Part shown: piece after piece, positions 1 through 6,800 of the stretch | Position numbering within the stretch: position 1 is the stretch's first letter | Layout of the letters: each line of letters opens with the position of its first letter | Assembly (NCBI GenBank): GCA_002351795.1 | Contig: DEHG01000011.1 | Location: 1-16,775 of the forward strand | Direction: 5' to 3' | DNA from: Ruminococcaceae bacterium UBA2806 | GTDB lineage: Bacteria; Bacillota; Clostridia; Oscillospirales; Acutalibacteraceae | DNA: 16,775 nt | Position numbers and translations under genes: made by a program | The notes under the pieces: model-generated | Database searches by the model: none | Seen by the model: only the letters and a program-made list of their open reading frames with translations | Told to the model about the DNA's origin: nothing

Positions 1-39
1 TTAGGAGGCGAACGCTCTATCCTGCTGAGCTACGAAGAC
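1..39 (-). tRNA. tRNA-Arg (anticodon CCU), 5' half only
   Basis: The minus strand from 39 down to 1 reads as the 5' half of a tRNA. It has a 7-nt acceptor strand (39-33), T8-A9, a D arm with GCTC/GAGC pairing around an AGCAGGATA loop, and anticodon-stem strand TTCGC (12-8). The loop is C-T-CCT-A-A, with the anticodon CCT at 5-3 after the invariant T33, which reads AGG (Arg). The 3' half lies outside the window, so the acceptor and T arm cannot be checked. A strong promoter sits about 30 bp upstream. Confidence 0.9.
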
Positions 40-66
40 AAATATATATTTTTTTGCTACTCTATC

Positions 67-95
67 ATTTTACAATATTTTTTTCTGTTTGTCAA
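67..95 (-). promoter_or_regulatory. Promoter of the tRNA-Arg gene
   Basis: On the minus strand, a perfect -35 TTGACA (95-90) is followed by exactly 17 bp and the -10 TAAAAT (72-67, 5 of 6 matches). Transcription would start near 60, about 20 nt before the mature tRNA end at 39. The strength fits a stable-RNA gene. Confidence 0.8.
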
Positions 96-299
96 GTTTT
101 GAAATCGGATAATGTTTTTTCCTGAAATTATAATTAATACTATAATATGACCGTCTGCGACACGGCGTCGGAGGTATAATAAACTGTCGGATACGGACAG
201 AAAACCGGCGCAAAAAGGGTAATTGATTACTACTGTAAAACAATTTATTGTACTGCAAAAAAATATAATGAAAATAAATAAAAAGTATGCAAAAAGCAC

Positions 300-328
300 T
301 TGAAATTTATTAAAAATTAATGTATTAT
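300..328 (+). promoter_or_regulatory. Promoter of the glgBCDA operon
   Basis: TTGAAA (300-305), a 17-bp spacer and TATTAT (323-328) make a good sigma-A-type promoter. The predicted start near 335 leaves a short leader of about 37 nt before the glgB ATG at 372. No second equally good promoter was seen inside the operon. Confidence 0.7.
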
Positions 329-371
329 AGTAAGTAATAAACAGTAATTGGTAATAAAGGAGTTGTTTTAT

Positions 372-2513
372 ATGCAGCTTTGCAATAATGAGGAAAAACG
401 CGAGTTTGATGAGTACCTGTTTCACAGCGGTGAACATTTCCGTGCGTATTTATATATGGGCGCACATAAGGAAAACAGACTTGGAAAAGACGGCGTTATG
501 TTCCGTGTCTGGGCGCCTAATGCGAAATCCGTTTCGGTAGTAGGTAATTTCAATAACTGGGATCGCAATGCCCATCCTATGATACATACTACTGACGGCG
601 GCGTGTGGGAGTGCTTTATAGCGGATATCGTAGAACCGTATTCGGTATATAAATACAGTATTGAGACATGGGACGGAACCTGTATGATGAAATCCGACCC
701 GTACGCTTATCACTTTGAAACACGTCCTAACAATGCTTCCGTTTATGTTGATATTGACGGCTTTGAGTGGCACGATCAGGATTGGGCGCAGACAAAGCAT
801 GAGCGTGAGTCATACAGCAACCCCATGAATATCTATGAGATCCATGCCGGCTCATGGAGAAAATATAAGGACGGCAACCACTTCTCATACAGTAAGCTTG
901 CTGATGAGCTTATACCTTATCTTAAGGAAATGGGATATACCCATGTTGAAATGATGCCGCTTACAGAATATCCCTTTGACGCATCATGGGGCTATCAGGT
1001 AACAGGCTACTATGCTGTTACATCACGTTACGGCAGTCCTTTTGATTTTATGGAATTTGTTGATAAGTGCCATAAGGCAGGCATTTATGTAATTATGGAC
1101 TGGGTACCGGCTCACTTCCCGAGAGACGCTTTCGGTCTTGCGAGATTTGACGGAACTCCCTGCTATGAATATGCTGACTGGAGAAAGGGCGAGCATAAGG
1201 ACTGGGGTACTCTGGTATTCGACTACGGCAGAAATGAAGTAGTATGCTTCCTTATCTCAAGCGCTATCTTCTGGATGGATTATTATCATATCGACGGTAT
1301 CCGTGTTGACGCTGTTGCTTCAATGCTCTATCTCGATTACAGCAGACGTGACGGCGAATGGGTGACAAATAAATTCGGCGGCAAGGAAAACCTTGAGGCT
1401 GTGGCATTCCTGCAGAAGCTCAATGAGGCTGCTTTCAAGTTCTATCCGGATGTACTTATGATAGCTGAGGAATCGACCTCATGGCCGATGGTTTCAAGAC
1501 CTACATATTCGGGCGGTCTGGGCTTTAACTATAAATGGAATATGGGCTGGATGAATGATATGCTTCATTACATATCCCTCGACCCGCTTTACAGACCGTT
1601 CAATCATGATAATCTTACATTCTCATTCTTCTATGCATTCTCCGAGAACTTTATCCTTCCTATCTCGCATGATGAGGTGGTTTACGGTAAGGCTTCTCTT
1701 ATCAATAAGCTGCCCGGCAACTATGAACAGAAATTTGCCGGCGACAGAACCTTCGTTGCCTATATGATGGCTCATCCGGGTAAAAAGCTTACCTTCATGG
1801 GTACTGAATTCGGTCAGTTCAAGGAATGGGATTATGCGACCGAGCTTGACTGGCTGCTGCTTGAATATCCTGCTCATCAGCAGATCAAGGAATTCTTCAA
1901 GGCTGTAAACCATTTCTATCTTGAAAACTCACCGTTCTGGGAGGTCGATTATTCATGGGAAGGCTTCCAGTGGATATCCAATGACGACTATACACAGTCC
2001 GTTATCAGCTTCAGAAGAATTGATAAGCAGGGCAATGAGGTCATTGTTGTATGTAACTTCCAGCCGATGCTCAGAGAGGAATACAGGATAGGCGTTCCCT
2101 TTGACGGTACATACAGCGAGGTATTCAATACGGATAATCCTCAGTTCGGCGGTTCGGGCATTACCAATGGTACGCATATCGTATCCGACAGGATCCCGAT
2201 GCATGGTCATGAGCAGTCAATTTCTCTTACACTTCCGCCTATGTCCGTAATGTATTTCAAGTGTACACGCAGAAGAGAAAAGAGAATAGCCAAGACCGTT
2301 TCAACTGCTTTCGGTGAAGAGAAGACTCTCGTTAAAAAGACAGAGGCTGCTCTCGCAAAAATAGCTCTGGCTAAGAAGGCTGAGGAAGAAGCCAAGAAAG
2401 CTGAGGAAGAGGCTAAGAAGAAAGCAGCAGAGGAAGCTAAAAAGGCTAAAAAGGCAGAAAAAGAAGCAAAAAAGGCTGAAAAGGCTGCCGCAAAGAAAAA
2501 AGCCGAAGACTGA
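372..2513 (+). CDS. glgB: 1,4-alpha-glucan branching enzyme GlgB with a Lys/Ala/Glu-rich C-terminal tail
   Basis: Cytoplasmic GH13 branching enzyme that cuts alpha-1,4 chains and rejoins them as alpha-1,6 branches in glycogen. The start at 372 is chosen because AAGGAG (357-362) sits 9 bp upstream; an in-frame TTG at 348 precedes that site. The protein is 713 aa. An N-terminal CBM48-like module (GVMFRVWAPNAKSVSVVGNF, about residues 38-57) precedes the GH13 barrel. The catalytic nucleophile is D313 in GIRVDAVASML, the acid/base is E366 in IAEESTSWP, and D434 lies in PISHDEVV, matching E. coli D405/E458/D526. The all-beta C-terminal domain ends near YFKCT (about residue 632). After it come 81 residues of Lys/Ala/Glu-rich, probably helical sequence with AEEEAKK-type heptads, which ordinary GlgB lacks. 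First gene of glgBCDA. Confidence 0.95.
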   Translation: MQLCNNEEKREFDEYLFHSGEHFRAYLYMGAHKENRLGKDGVMFRVWAPNAKSVSVVGNFNNWDRNAHPMIHTTDGGVWECFIADIVEPYSVYKYSIETWDGTCMMKSDPYAYHFETRPNNASVYVDIDGFEWHDQDWAQTKHERESYSNPMNIYEIHAGSWRKYKDGNHFSYSKLADELIPYLKEMGYTHVEMMPLTEYPFDASWGYQVTGYYAVTSRYGSPFDFMEFVDKCHKAGIYVIMDWVPAHFPRDAFGLARFDGTPCYEYADWRKGEHKDWGTLVFDYGRNEVVCFLISSAIFWMDYYHIDGIRVDAVASMLYLDYSRRDGEWVTNKFGGKENLEAVAFLQKLNEAAFKFYPDVLMIAEESTSWPMVSRPTYSGGLGFNYKWNMGWMNDMLHYISLDPLYRPFNHDNLTFSFFYAFSENFILPISHDEVVYGKASLINKLPGNYEQKFAGDRTFVAYMMAHPGKKLTFMGTEFGQFKEWDYATELDWLLLEYPAHQQIKEFFKAVNHFYLENSPFWEVDYSWEGFQWISNDDYTQSVISFRRIDKQGNEVIVVCNFQPMLREEYRIGVPFDGTYSEVFNTDNPQFGGSGITNGTHIVSDRIPMHGHEQSISLTLPPMSVMYFKCTRRREKRIAKTVSTAFGEEKTLVKKTEAALAKIALAKKAEEEAKKAEEEAKKKAAEEAKKAKKAEKEAKKAEKAAAKKKAED

Positions 2514-2608
2514 TATTGAATTGTAAATTGAGGTTCTGAAATCCTGCATAAGCAAAAGCTTTTCATTATCGTTCACAACAAATATAAATAAATAAGGAGG
2601 AATACGAA

Positions 2609-3826
2609 ATGTATCCAAAACAAGAAGTCGTTGCTATGCTGCTTGCCGGCGGTCAGGGAAGCAGACTGGGTGTTCTTACCCAGAAATTAGCAAAACCCGC
2701 CGTTCCCTTTGGCGGTAAGTACCGTATAATTGACTTCCCGCTTTCAAACTGTGTAAACTCGGGCATTGATGCAGTGGGCGTTCTTACACAGTATCAGCCG
2801 CTTGTACTCAACGAGTATATCGGAAGCGGTCAGCCATGGGACCTTGACGGCAATAACAGTGGTGTAAGCGTACTTTCACCATATCAGCAGGTAAAGGGCG
2901 CAGACTGGTATTCGGGTACTGCTAACGCTATCTATCAGAATATCAATTATATCGACAGATACAATCCGGATTATGTTGTTATCCTTTCCGGTGACCATAT
3001 CTATAAGATGGACTATTCAAAGATGATCGCTGAGCATAAGGCTAATAATGCTGACTGTACTATCGCTGTAATAGATGTACCGCTGGCTGAGGCTTCACGT
3101 TTCGGCATTATGAATACAAATCCCGACGGCTCTATCTATGAGTTTGAGGAGAAGCCCGAAAAGCCGAAGAGCACAAACGCTTCTATGGGTATCTATGTAT
3201 TCAGATATGACAAGCTCAGAAAATATCTTATCGAGGATGAGGAAACAGAAGGCTCATCTCATGACTTTGGTAAGGATATCCTTCCGAAGATGCTTGCTGA
3301 CGGTCTGAAGATGTATGCATATCAGTTCGAGGGATACTGGAAGGATGTCGGAACGATAGACAGTCTCTGGGAGTCCAATATGGATCTTCTTGACCCGAAT
3401 GTTCCGCTTGATCTTACAGATGAGTCATGGAAGATATATTCAAGAAATCCCGTTGTACCGCCTCAGTATATAGCTGAAACAGCTGAGGTCCAGAATTCAC
3501 TTATCGCAGACGGCTGCTCAATTAGCGGTTCTGTTGATTTCTCTGTTCTGTTCTCGAATGTTGTTGTAAAGCCCGGTGCAGTTGTACAGGATTCCATCAT
3601 CATGCCCGGTTCTGTTATAGAAGAAGGCGCAGTTGTACAGTATGCTATCGTATCTGAAAATACAGTTATCGGCAAGAACGCTGTTGTAGGCGCTCGTCCC
3701 GAAACTATAGTTGATAAGGATCAGTGGGGCATCGCAGTTATCGGCGATAACCTCAAGATAGGCGCAGGCGCAAAGATAGCACCTAAGGCCATGGTTTCAA
3801 AAGATGTAGAGGAGGTTGAAGAATAA
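2609..3826 (+). CDS. glgC: Glucose-1-phosphate adenylyltransferase, catalytic subunit GlgC
   Basis: Makes ADP-glucose and pyrophosphate from ATP and glucose-1-phosphate, the committed step of bacterial glycogen synthesis. The 405-aa protein has the intact nucleotide-binding loop AGGQGSRLGVLT (residues 13-24), PFGGKYRIIDFPLSN (33-47), SGDHIYKMDY containing the conserved catalytic-region Asp, FEEKPEKP for the sugar-phosphate site, and GYWKDVGTIDSLWE. The last ~110 residues are hexapeptide-like repeats forming a left-handed beta-helix. The start is fixed by AAGGAGG (2594-2600), 8 bp upstream. It follows glgB by 95 bp with no clear terminator and overlaps glgD by one base (TAATG), so the two are probably translationally coupled. 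Confidence 0.96.
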   Translation: MYPKQEVVAMLLAGGQGSRLGVLTQKLAKPAVPFGGKYRIIDFPLSNCVNSGIDAVGVLTQYQPLVLNEYIGSGQPWDLDGNNSGVSVLSPYQQVKGADWYSGTANAIYQNINYIDRYNPDYVVILSGDHIYKMDYSKMIAEHKANNADCTIAVIDVPLAEASRFGIMNTNPDGSIYEFEEKPEKPKSTNASMGIYVFRYDKLRKYLIEDEETEGSSHDFGKDILPKMLADGLKMYAYQFEGYWKDVGTIDSLWESNMDLLDPNVPLDLTDESWKIYSRNPVVPPQYIAETAEVQNSLIADGCSISGSVDFSVLFSNVVVKPGAVVQDSIIMPGSVIEEGAVVQYAIVSENTVIGKNAVVGARPETIVDKDQWGIAVIGDNLKIGAGAKIAPKAMVSKDVEEVEE

Positions 3827-4938
3827 TGCGCGGCAATAATATTATGGGTATCATCTTCGCCAATCTGCATGAAAGACTTATCAGTGAGCTTACTGAGGTC
3901 AGGATCATGGGTGCAGTTCCCTTCGGCGGAAAATATCGTCTTATCGACTTCCCGCTTTCAAATATGGTAAACTCGGGTATCAATAAGGTCGGCGTTATCA
4001 CAAAGATAAACTATCAGTCCATTATGGATCATATCGGTAACGGTAAGGCATGGGATCTTTCCAGAAAACAGGGCGGTCTTTTCATTCTTCCGCCTTTCAC
4101 AGATCAGAGTAATTATTCAAACAGAGTTTCAACTCTTAACAGCATACGTCCCTTCCTTGAAAATTCAACTCAGGAATATGTTGTTCTCTCTGACTGCGAT
4201 ACCATCTGCAATATAGATTATCAGGATGTTTGCAGAAAGCATCTTGAAAACGGCGCTGACATTACTCTTGTATATAAGAGAGATCAGCTTCCCGAAAAGC
4301 TTCATGATCCTACTGTCCTTTCATTTGATTCAAAGGGCAAGGTCATTGATGTACAGATCAGCAACAATATCACAGGTTCCTGCAGCTATTATACAAATAT
4401 GCTCTTTATCAAGAGAGAGCTTCTTATGGAGCTTATTGATAAGTGCATAAGCAAGAACACACTTAACTTCAAGCGTGATATTATCCAGGGTGAATATAAG
4501 GACCTCAATATATATGGTTATGAGCTTAAAGGCTTCTCACCTGTCATCACTTCAATGAGCGATTATTTCAATGCAAATATGGCTCTTATGAATGAGGATA
4601 TCAGGGCAGACCTCTTTAACAGTGATAACCCCATCTATACAAAGGTAAGAGACGATATGCCCACAAAATACGGTCTTGGCTCAAAGGTAAAGAATTCCCT
4701 TATCGCTAACGGCTGTATCATTGAGGGTGAGGTTGATAACTGCGTACTGTTCAAGGGCGTTCATATCGGCAAGGGTACAAAGGTCTCCAACTGTGTTATC
4801 ATGCAGGATACCAAGATAGGTGCTGACAGTAATCTCAGCTATGTCATTGTTGATAAGGATGTTACCGTAAAGGATGAAAGAACTCTTATGGGTTATCTTT
4901 CATATCCTGTTTATATCAGCAAGGGCAGTGTAGTATAA
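3826..4938 (+). CDS. glgD: ADP-glucose pyrophosphorylase partner subunit GlgD
   Basis: GlgC paralogue of 370 aa. In Firmicutes with both genes, GlgD joins GlgC in a heteromeric pyrophosphorylase and raises its activity while being a poor catalyst itself. The sequence fits: the start MRGNNIMGIIFAN is typical of GlgD, and PFGGKYRLIDFPLSNMVNSG is kept, but the glycine-rich loop seen in GlgC is replaced by FANLHERLISELTE, so the usual nucleotide-binding glycines and Arg are missing. SGDHIYKMDY of GlgC becomes SDCDTICNIDY. The C-terminus keeps beta-helix repeats (about residues 285-350). AGAGGAGG (3808-3815), inside the end of glgC, is placed 10 bp before the ATG, and the stop/start overlap is TAATG. 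Confidence 0.94.
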   Translation: MRGNNIMGIIFANLHERLISELTEVRIMGAVPFGGKYRLIDFPLSNMVNSGINKVGVITKINYQSIMDHIGNGKAWDLSRKQGGLFILPPFTDQSNYSNRVSTLNSIRPFLENSTQEYVVLSDCDTICNIDYQDVCRKHLENGADITLVYKRDQLPEKLHDPTVLSFDSKGKVIDVQISNNITGSCSYYTNMLFIKRELLMELIDKCISKNTLNFKRDIIQGEYKDLNIYGYELKGFSPVITSMSDYFNANMALMNEDIRADLFNSDNPIYTKVRDDMPTKYGLGSKVKNSLIANGCIIEGEVDNCVLFKGVHIGKGTKVSNCVIMQDTKIGADSNLSYVIVDKDVTVKDERTLMGYLSYPVYISKGSVV

Positions 4939-4950
4939 AGTATTCGATGA

Positions 4951-4977
4951 TCCCGCTCCGCCAACGGCGGGGCGGGA
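4951..4977 (+). other. Strong GC-rich hairpin between glgD and glgA
   Basis: TCCCGCTCCGCC (4951-4962) pairs with GGCGGGGCGGGA (4966-4977) around an AAC loop: 12 bp with one G-T wobble. The next bases are ATTATGCATT, not a T run, so this is not a normal intrinsic terminator. It lies 12 bp after the glgD stop and ends 11 bp before the glgA ribosome binding site. Segment-specific mRNA stabilisation or partial attenuation between glgD and glgA is plausible; which is unknown. Confidence 0.7.
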
Positions 4978-5001
4978 ATTATGCATTTGGAGGTGCGTTA
5001 A

Positions 5002-6426
5002 ATGAAAGTATTGTATGCAGCCAGTGAGGCGCAGCCTTTTGCAGCTTCGGGCGGTCTGGCAGATGTTGCCGGTTCACTCCCTCATGCTCTCCGTAAAAGG
5101 CTTATCGCCTGCCGTATCGTAATGCCGCTTTACGGGGATATCCCTCAGCCACTCAGGGATAACCTCAGATTCGTAACAAGCTTTTCAGTACCTGTTTCGT
5201 GGAGAAGGCAGTACTGCGGTCTTTTTGAAACAAGATATAACAGTGTAATTTATTATTTTATCGACAACGAATATTATTTCAAGCGCCAGGGGCTTTACGG
5301 TCATTATGATGATGCCGAAAGATTTGCGTTTTTCTCAAGAGCGTGCCTTGAAATGCTTCCCTACATAGATTTCAAGCCCGATGTTATCAACTGCAATGAC
5401 TGGCAGACGGCGCTTATTCCTACATATTATGATATTTTCTATAAGAATAATGACTGGTACAGGGGTATCAAGACGGTATTTACCATTCACAATATCCAGT
5501 ATCAGGGTCAGTATGGCAGAGAGCTTTATGAAGAGGTAGTCGGCATCCCGCCGGAGCACAGAAGTCTGCTTGATTTCGACGACTGCATCAACTTTATGAA
5601 GGGCGCTATCGAAACTGCAAACAGGGTAACCACCGTTAGCCCGAGCTATGCATGGGAGATAAGGGATCCATGGTTCTCGCATAAGCTTGACCCGATACTT
5701 AACGCCCGTTCATGGAAGCTTCGTGGTATACTTAACGGAATTGATAATACTTCATACAATCCTGCAACGGATATTCAGCTGTATGCTCATTACACGCCTG
5801 AGGATCTGTCAGGAAAGGCTGTGAACAAGCAGAGACTTCAGGAAAGACTCGGACTGGAGCAGAACCCCGATGTGCCGATAATTGCTATGGTAACAAGACT
5901 TGTTGCCCATAAGGGACTTGACCTTGTAAAGCAGGCTCTTGACCAGATGATGAGGGAAGAATATGTACAGTTTGTAATGCTCGGATCAGGTGACTGGGAA
6001 TATGAAAGCTTCTTCCGTGCAATGCATGAGCGTTATCCGGGCAGACTTTGCTTCTGCAACGGATTTATTCCGGAGCTGTCGAGAAAGATTTATGCGGGCG
6101 CTGATATATTCCTCATGCCGTCAAAGGCTGAACCCTGCGGACTTTCACAGATGATCGCTCTTCGTTATGGTACTATTCCGATAGTAAGAGAGGTCGGCGG
6201 TCTGAGAGACTCCATTCAGGACAGCGGCACAGGCGAGGGCAACGGATTTACATTTGCAGATTATGATGCTATGGCAATGCTTGGATGTATCAGACGTGCG
6301 ATCGCAGGATACTGGCAGCGTGACGGCTGGAAGATACTTGTTCAGCGTGCAATGCGCTGTGACAACAGCTGGGCTAAGTCAGCTACGGAATACATCAATC
6401 TTTATAAAGAAGTAATGAACGAATGA
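5002..6426 (+). CDS. glgA: Glycogen synthase GlgA (ADP-glucose type, GT5)
   Basis: Transfers glucose from ADP-glucose to the non-reducing end of alpha-1,4-glucan. The length of 474 aa is normal for bacterial GlgA. The N-terminal Rossmann half starts VLYAASEAQPFAASGGLADV and contains FTIHNIQYQGQYG; the C-terminal half has NGIDNTSYNP, MVTRLVAHKGLDLV and SKAEPCGLSQMIALRYGT. E377 of that last motif aligns, at the same number, with the E. coli catalytic Glu. The classic KTGGL loop reads ASGGL (residues 15-19), so the Lys known to contact ADP-glucose in E. coli (K15) is Ala; I recall this as a recurrent Firmicute variant. GGAGG (4989-4993) is 8 bp before the start. Last gene of the operon. Confidence 0.95.
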   Translation: MKVLYAASEAQPFAASGGLADVAGSLPHALRKRLIACRIVMPLYGDIPQPLRDNLRFVTSFSVPVSWRRQYCGLFETRYNSVIYYFIDNEYYFKRQGLYGHYDDAERFAFFSRACLEMLPYIDFKPDVINCNDWQTALIPTYYDIFYKNNDWYRGIKTVFTIHNIQYQGQYGRELYEEVVGIPPEHRSLLDFDDCINFMKGAIETANRVTTVSPSYAWEIRDPWFSHKLDPILNARSWKLRGILNGIDNTSYNPATDIQLYAHYTPEDLSGKAVNKQRLQERLGLEQNPDVPIIAMVTRLVAHKGLDLVKQALDQMMREEYVQFVMLGSGDWEYESFFRAMHERYPGRLCFCNGFIPELSRKIYAGADIFLMPSKAEPCGLSQMIALRYGTIPIVREVGGLRDSIQDSGTGEGNGFTFADYDAMAMLGCIRRAIAGYWQRDGWKILVQRAMRCDNSWAKSATEYINLYKEVMNE

Positions 6427-6458
6427 CAGCCGCAGTAATGCTGTTCGCAGATTTTTTT
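6426..6458 (+). terminator. Weak candidate terminator after glgA
   Basis: ACAGC (6426-6430) can pair with GCTGT (6440-6444) around a 9-nt loop, and seven Ts (6452-6458) follow after a 7-nt gap. The stem is short and the T run is offset, so read-through into the structured region downstream is likely. Confidence 0.35.
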
Positions 6459-6483
6459 CCATGATTTTTTGTACCATGTGCGG

Positions 6484-6489
6484 TATGAT
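6484..6489 (+). promoter_or_regulatory. Possible -10 element for the structured RNA
   Basis: TATGAT (6484-6489) matches the -10 consensus at 5 of 6 positions and would start RNA near A6496, just before the first paired segment at 6500. No good -35 lies 16-18 bp upstream. An alternative is TTGTAC (6469-6474) with TATATC (6493-6498) at 18 bp. The transcript could also simply be glgA read-through. Confidence 0.3.
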
Positions 6490-6495
6490 AGATAT

Positions 6496-6765
6496 ATCAA
6501 AGGCGCCGGCAGCAATTTTTGTTTTGCAAACTTCTTACGTTTGATCAAGTTGCGCCTTGTAAGAGATACTTGCAGCGAATTTTTTATCTTTAAGGTCAAA
6601 GATACTGCCGGACGGCAGTTTAATGTATCTCGTCCTATTAAAGATGCAAACAGCAGTTTATATTTTTGTCAGACAGGAGTGCAGCGGCTTCGGCTCTGCG
6701 CCTGTAAAAATAATTGCATCTTGTTAAAAGCATTCATCGGGGAGTATTCTCCGATGCTGCTTTTT
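6496..6765 (+). ncRNA. Candidate structured RNA (~270 nt) upstream of the TROVE-like gene; unassigned
   Basis: No credible protein gene lies here, but complementary segments are dense. Domain 1: AAGGCGC (6500-6506) pairs with GCGCCTT (6552-6558) and encloses a 5-bp hairpin, CAAAC (6527-6531)/GTTTG (6539-6543), with a 7-nt loop. Domain 2: GAGATAC (6563-6569) pairs with GTATCTC (6625-6631) and encloses two abutting hairpins, TATCTTT/AAAGATA (6585-6591/6598-6604) and CTGCC/GGCAG (6605-6609/6614-6618), like a three-way junction. Domain 3: AAGATGCAA (6641-6649) pairs with TTGCATCTT (6714-6722), then inside it TATTTTT/AAAAATA, ACAGG/CCTGT, GCAG/CTGC and a C(UUCG)G tetraloop at 6688-6693. A strong terminator (6726-6765) closes the region. 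It could be a Y-RNA-like partner of the next gene's product or a terminator-type leader controlling it. No known riboswitch, T-box, 6S, SRP, tmRNA or RNase P signature was recognised. Ends are approximate. Confidence 0.65.
6726..6765 (+). terminator. Strong intrinsic terminator just upstream of the TROVE-like gene
   Basis: CATCGGGGA (6735-6743) pairs with TCTCCGATG (6748-6756) around a GTAT loop, 9 bp with one wobble. Outside a small internal loop (TT opposite C), AAAAGCA (6726-6732) pairs with TGCTTTT (6758-6764), and the T run reaches 6765. It ends 35 bp before the ATG at 6801, a position compatible with either the 3' end of an independent RNA or an attenuator. Confidence 0.85.
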
Positions 6766-6800
6766 ATCTGAATATTTATTTTATGACAAGGAGTGGTAAT

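Larger units (their letters stand above)
40..371. other. Intergenic region between divergent tRNA-Arg and glgB
   Basis: About 330 bp of very AT-rich DNA without a credible gene. It holds the tRNA promoter (67-95, minus) and the glgB promoter (300-328, plus). Between them, at about 148-210, lies a short GC-richer island with small inverted repeats, for example CTGTC (184-188) with GACAG (196-200), and two copies of GTCGGA. These stems are only 4-5 bp. Nothing else supportable was seen. Confidence 0.6.

Noticed and set aside
148..210. A small structured RNA in the GC-richer island upstream of glgB
   Set aside because: The stems are only 4-5 bp, there is no terminator, and the good glgB promoter lies downstream of the island.
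348..371. Upstream in-frame TTG as the glgB start
   Set aside because: The frame from TTG reads through the AAGGAG at 357-362, which is ideally placed for the ATG at 372.
57..437. A 126-codon minus-strand frame across the tRNA/glgB intergenic region
   Set aside because: It is AT-driven, overlaps both promoters and the glgB start, and has no family-like sequence or ribosome binding site.
2207..2618. Long antisense frames opposite the glgB tail
   Set aside because: They are low-complexity shadows of the Lys/Ala/Glu repeat (giving Ala/Phe/Ser or Leu/Phe/Cys runs) without ribosome binding sites or promoters.
6496..6765. Known RNA classes (T-box, c-di-GMP, TPP, cobalamin, FMN, lysine or SAM riboswitch, 6S, SRP, tmRNA, RNase P)
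   Set aside because: None of their diagnostic sequences, such as the T-box AGGGTGGAACCGCG or the TPP CTGAGA context, was found by eye. A covariance-model search would settle this.
6469..6771. A 100-codon open frame on the plus strand between glgA and the TROVE-like gene
   Set aside because: It opens on a TTG with no ribosome binding site, its translation resembles no family, and the same bases are better explained by nested perfect RNA stems and a terminator.
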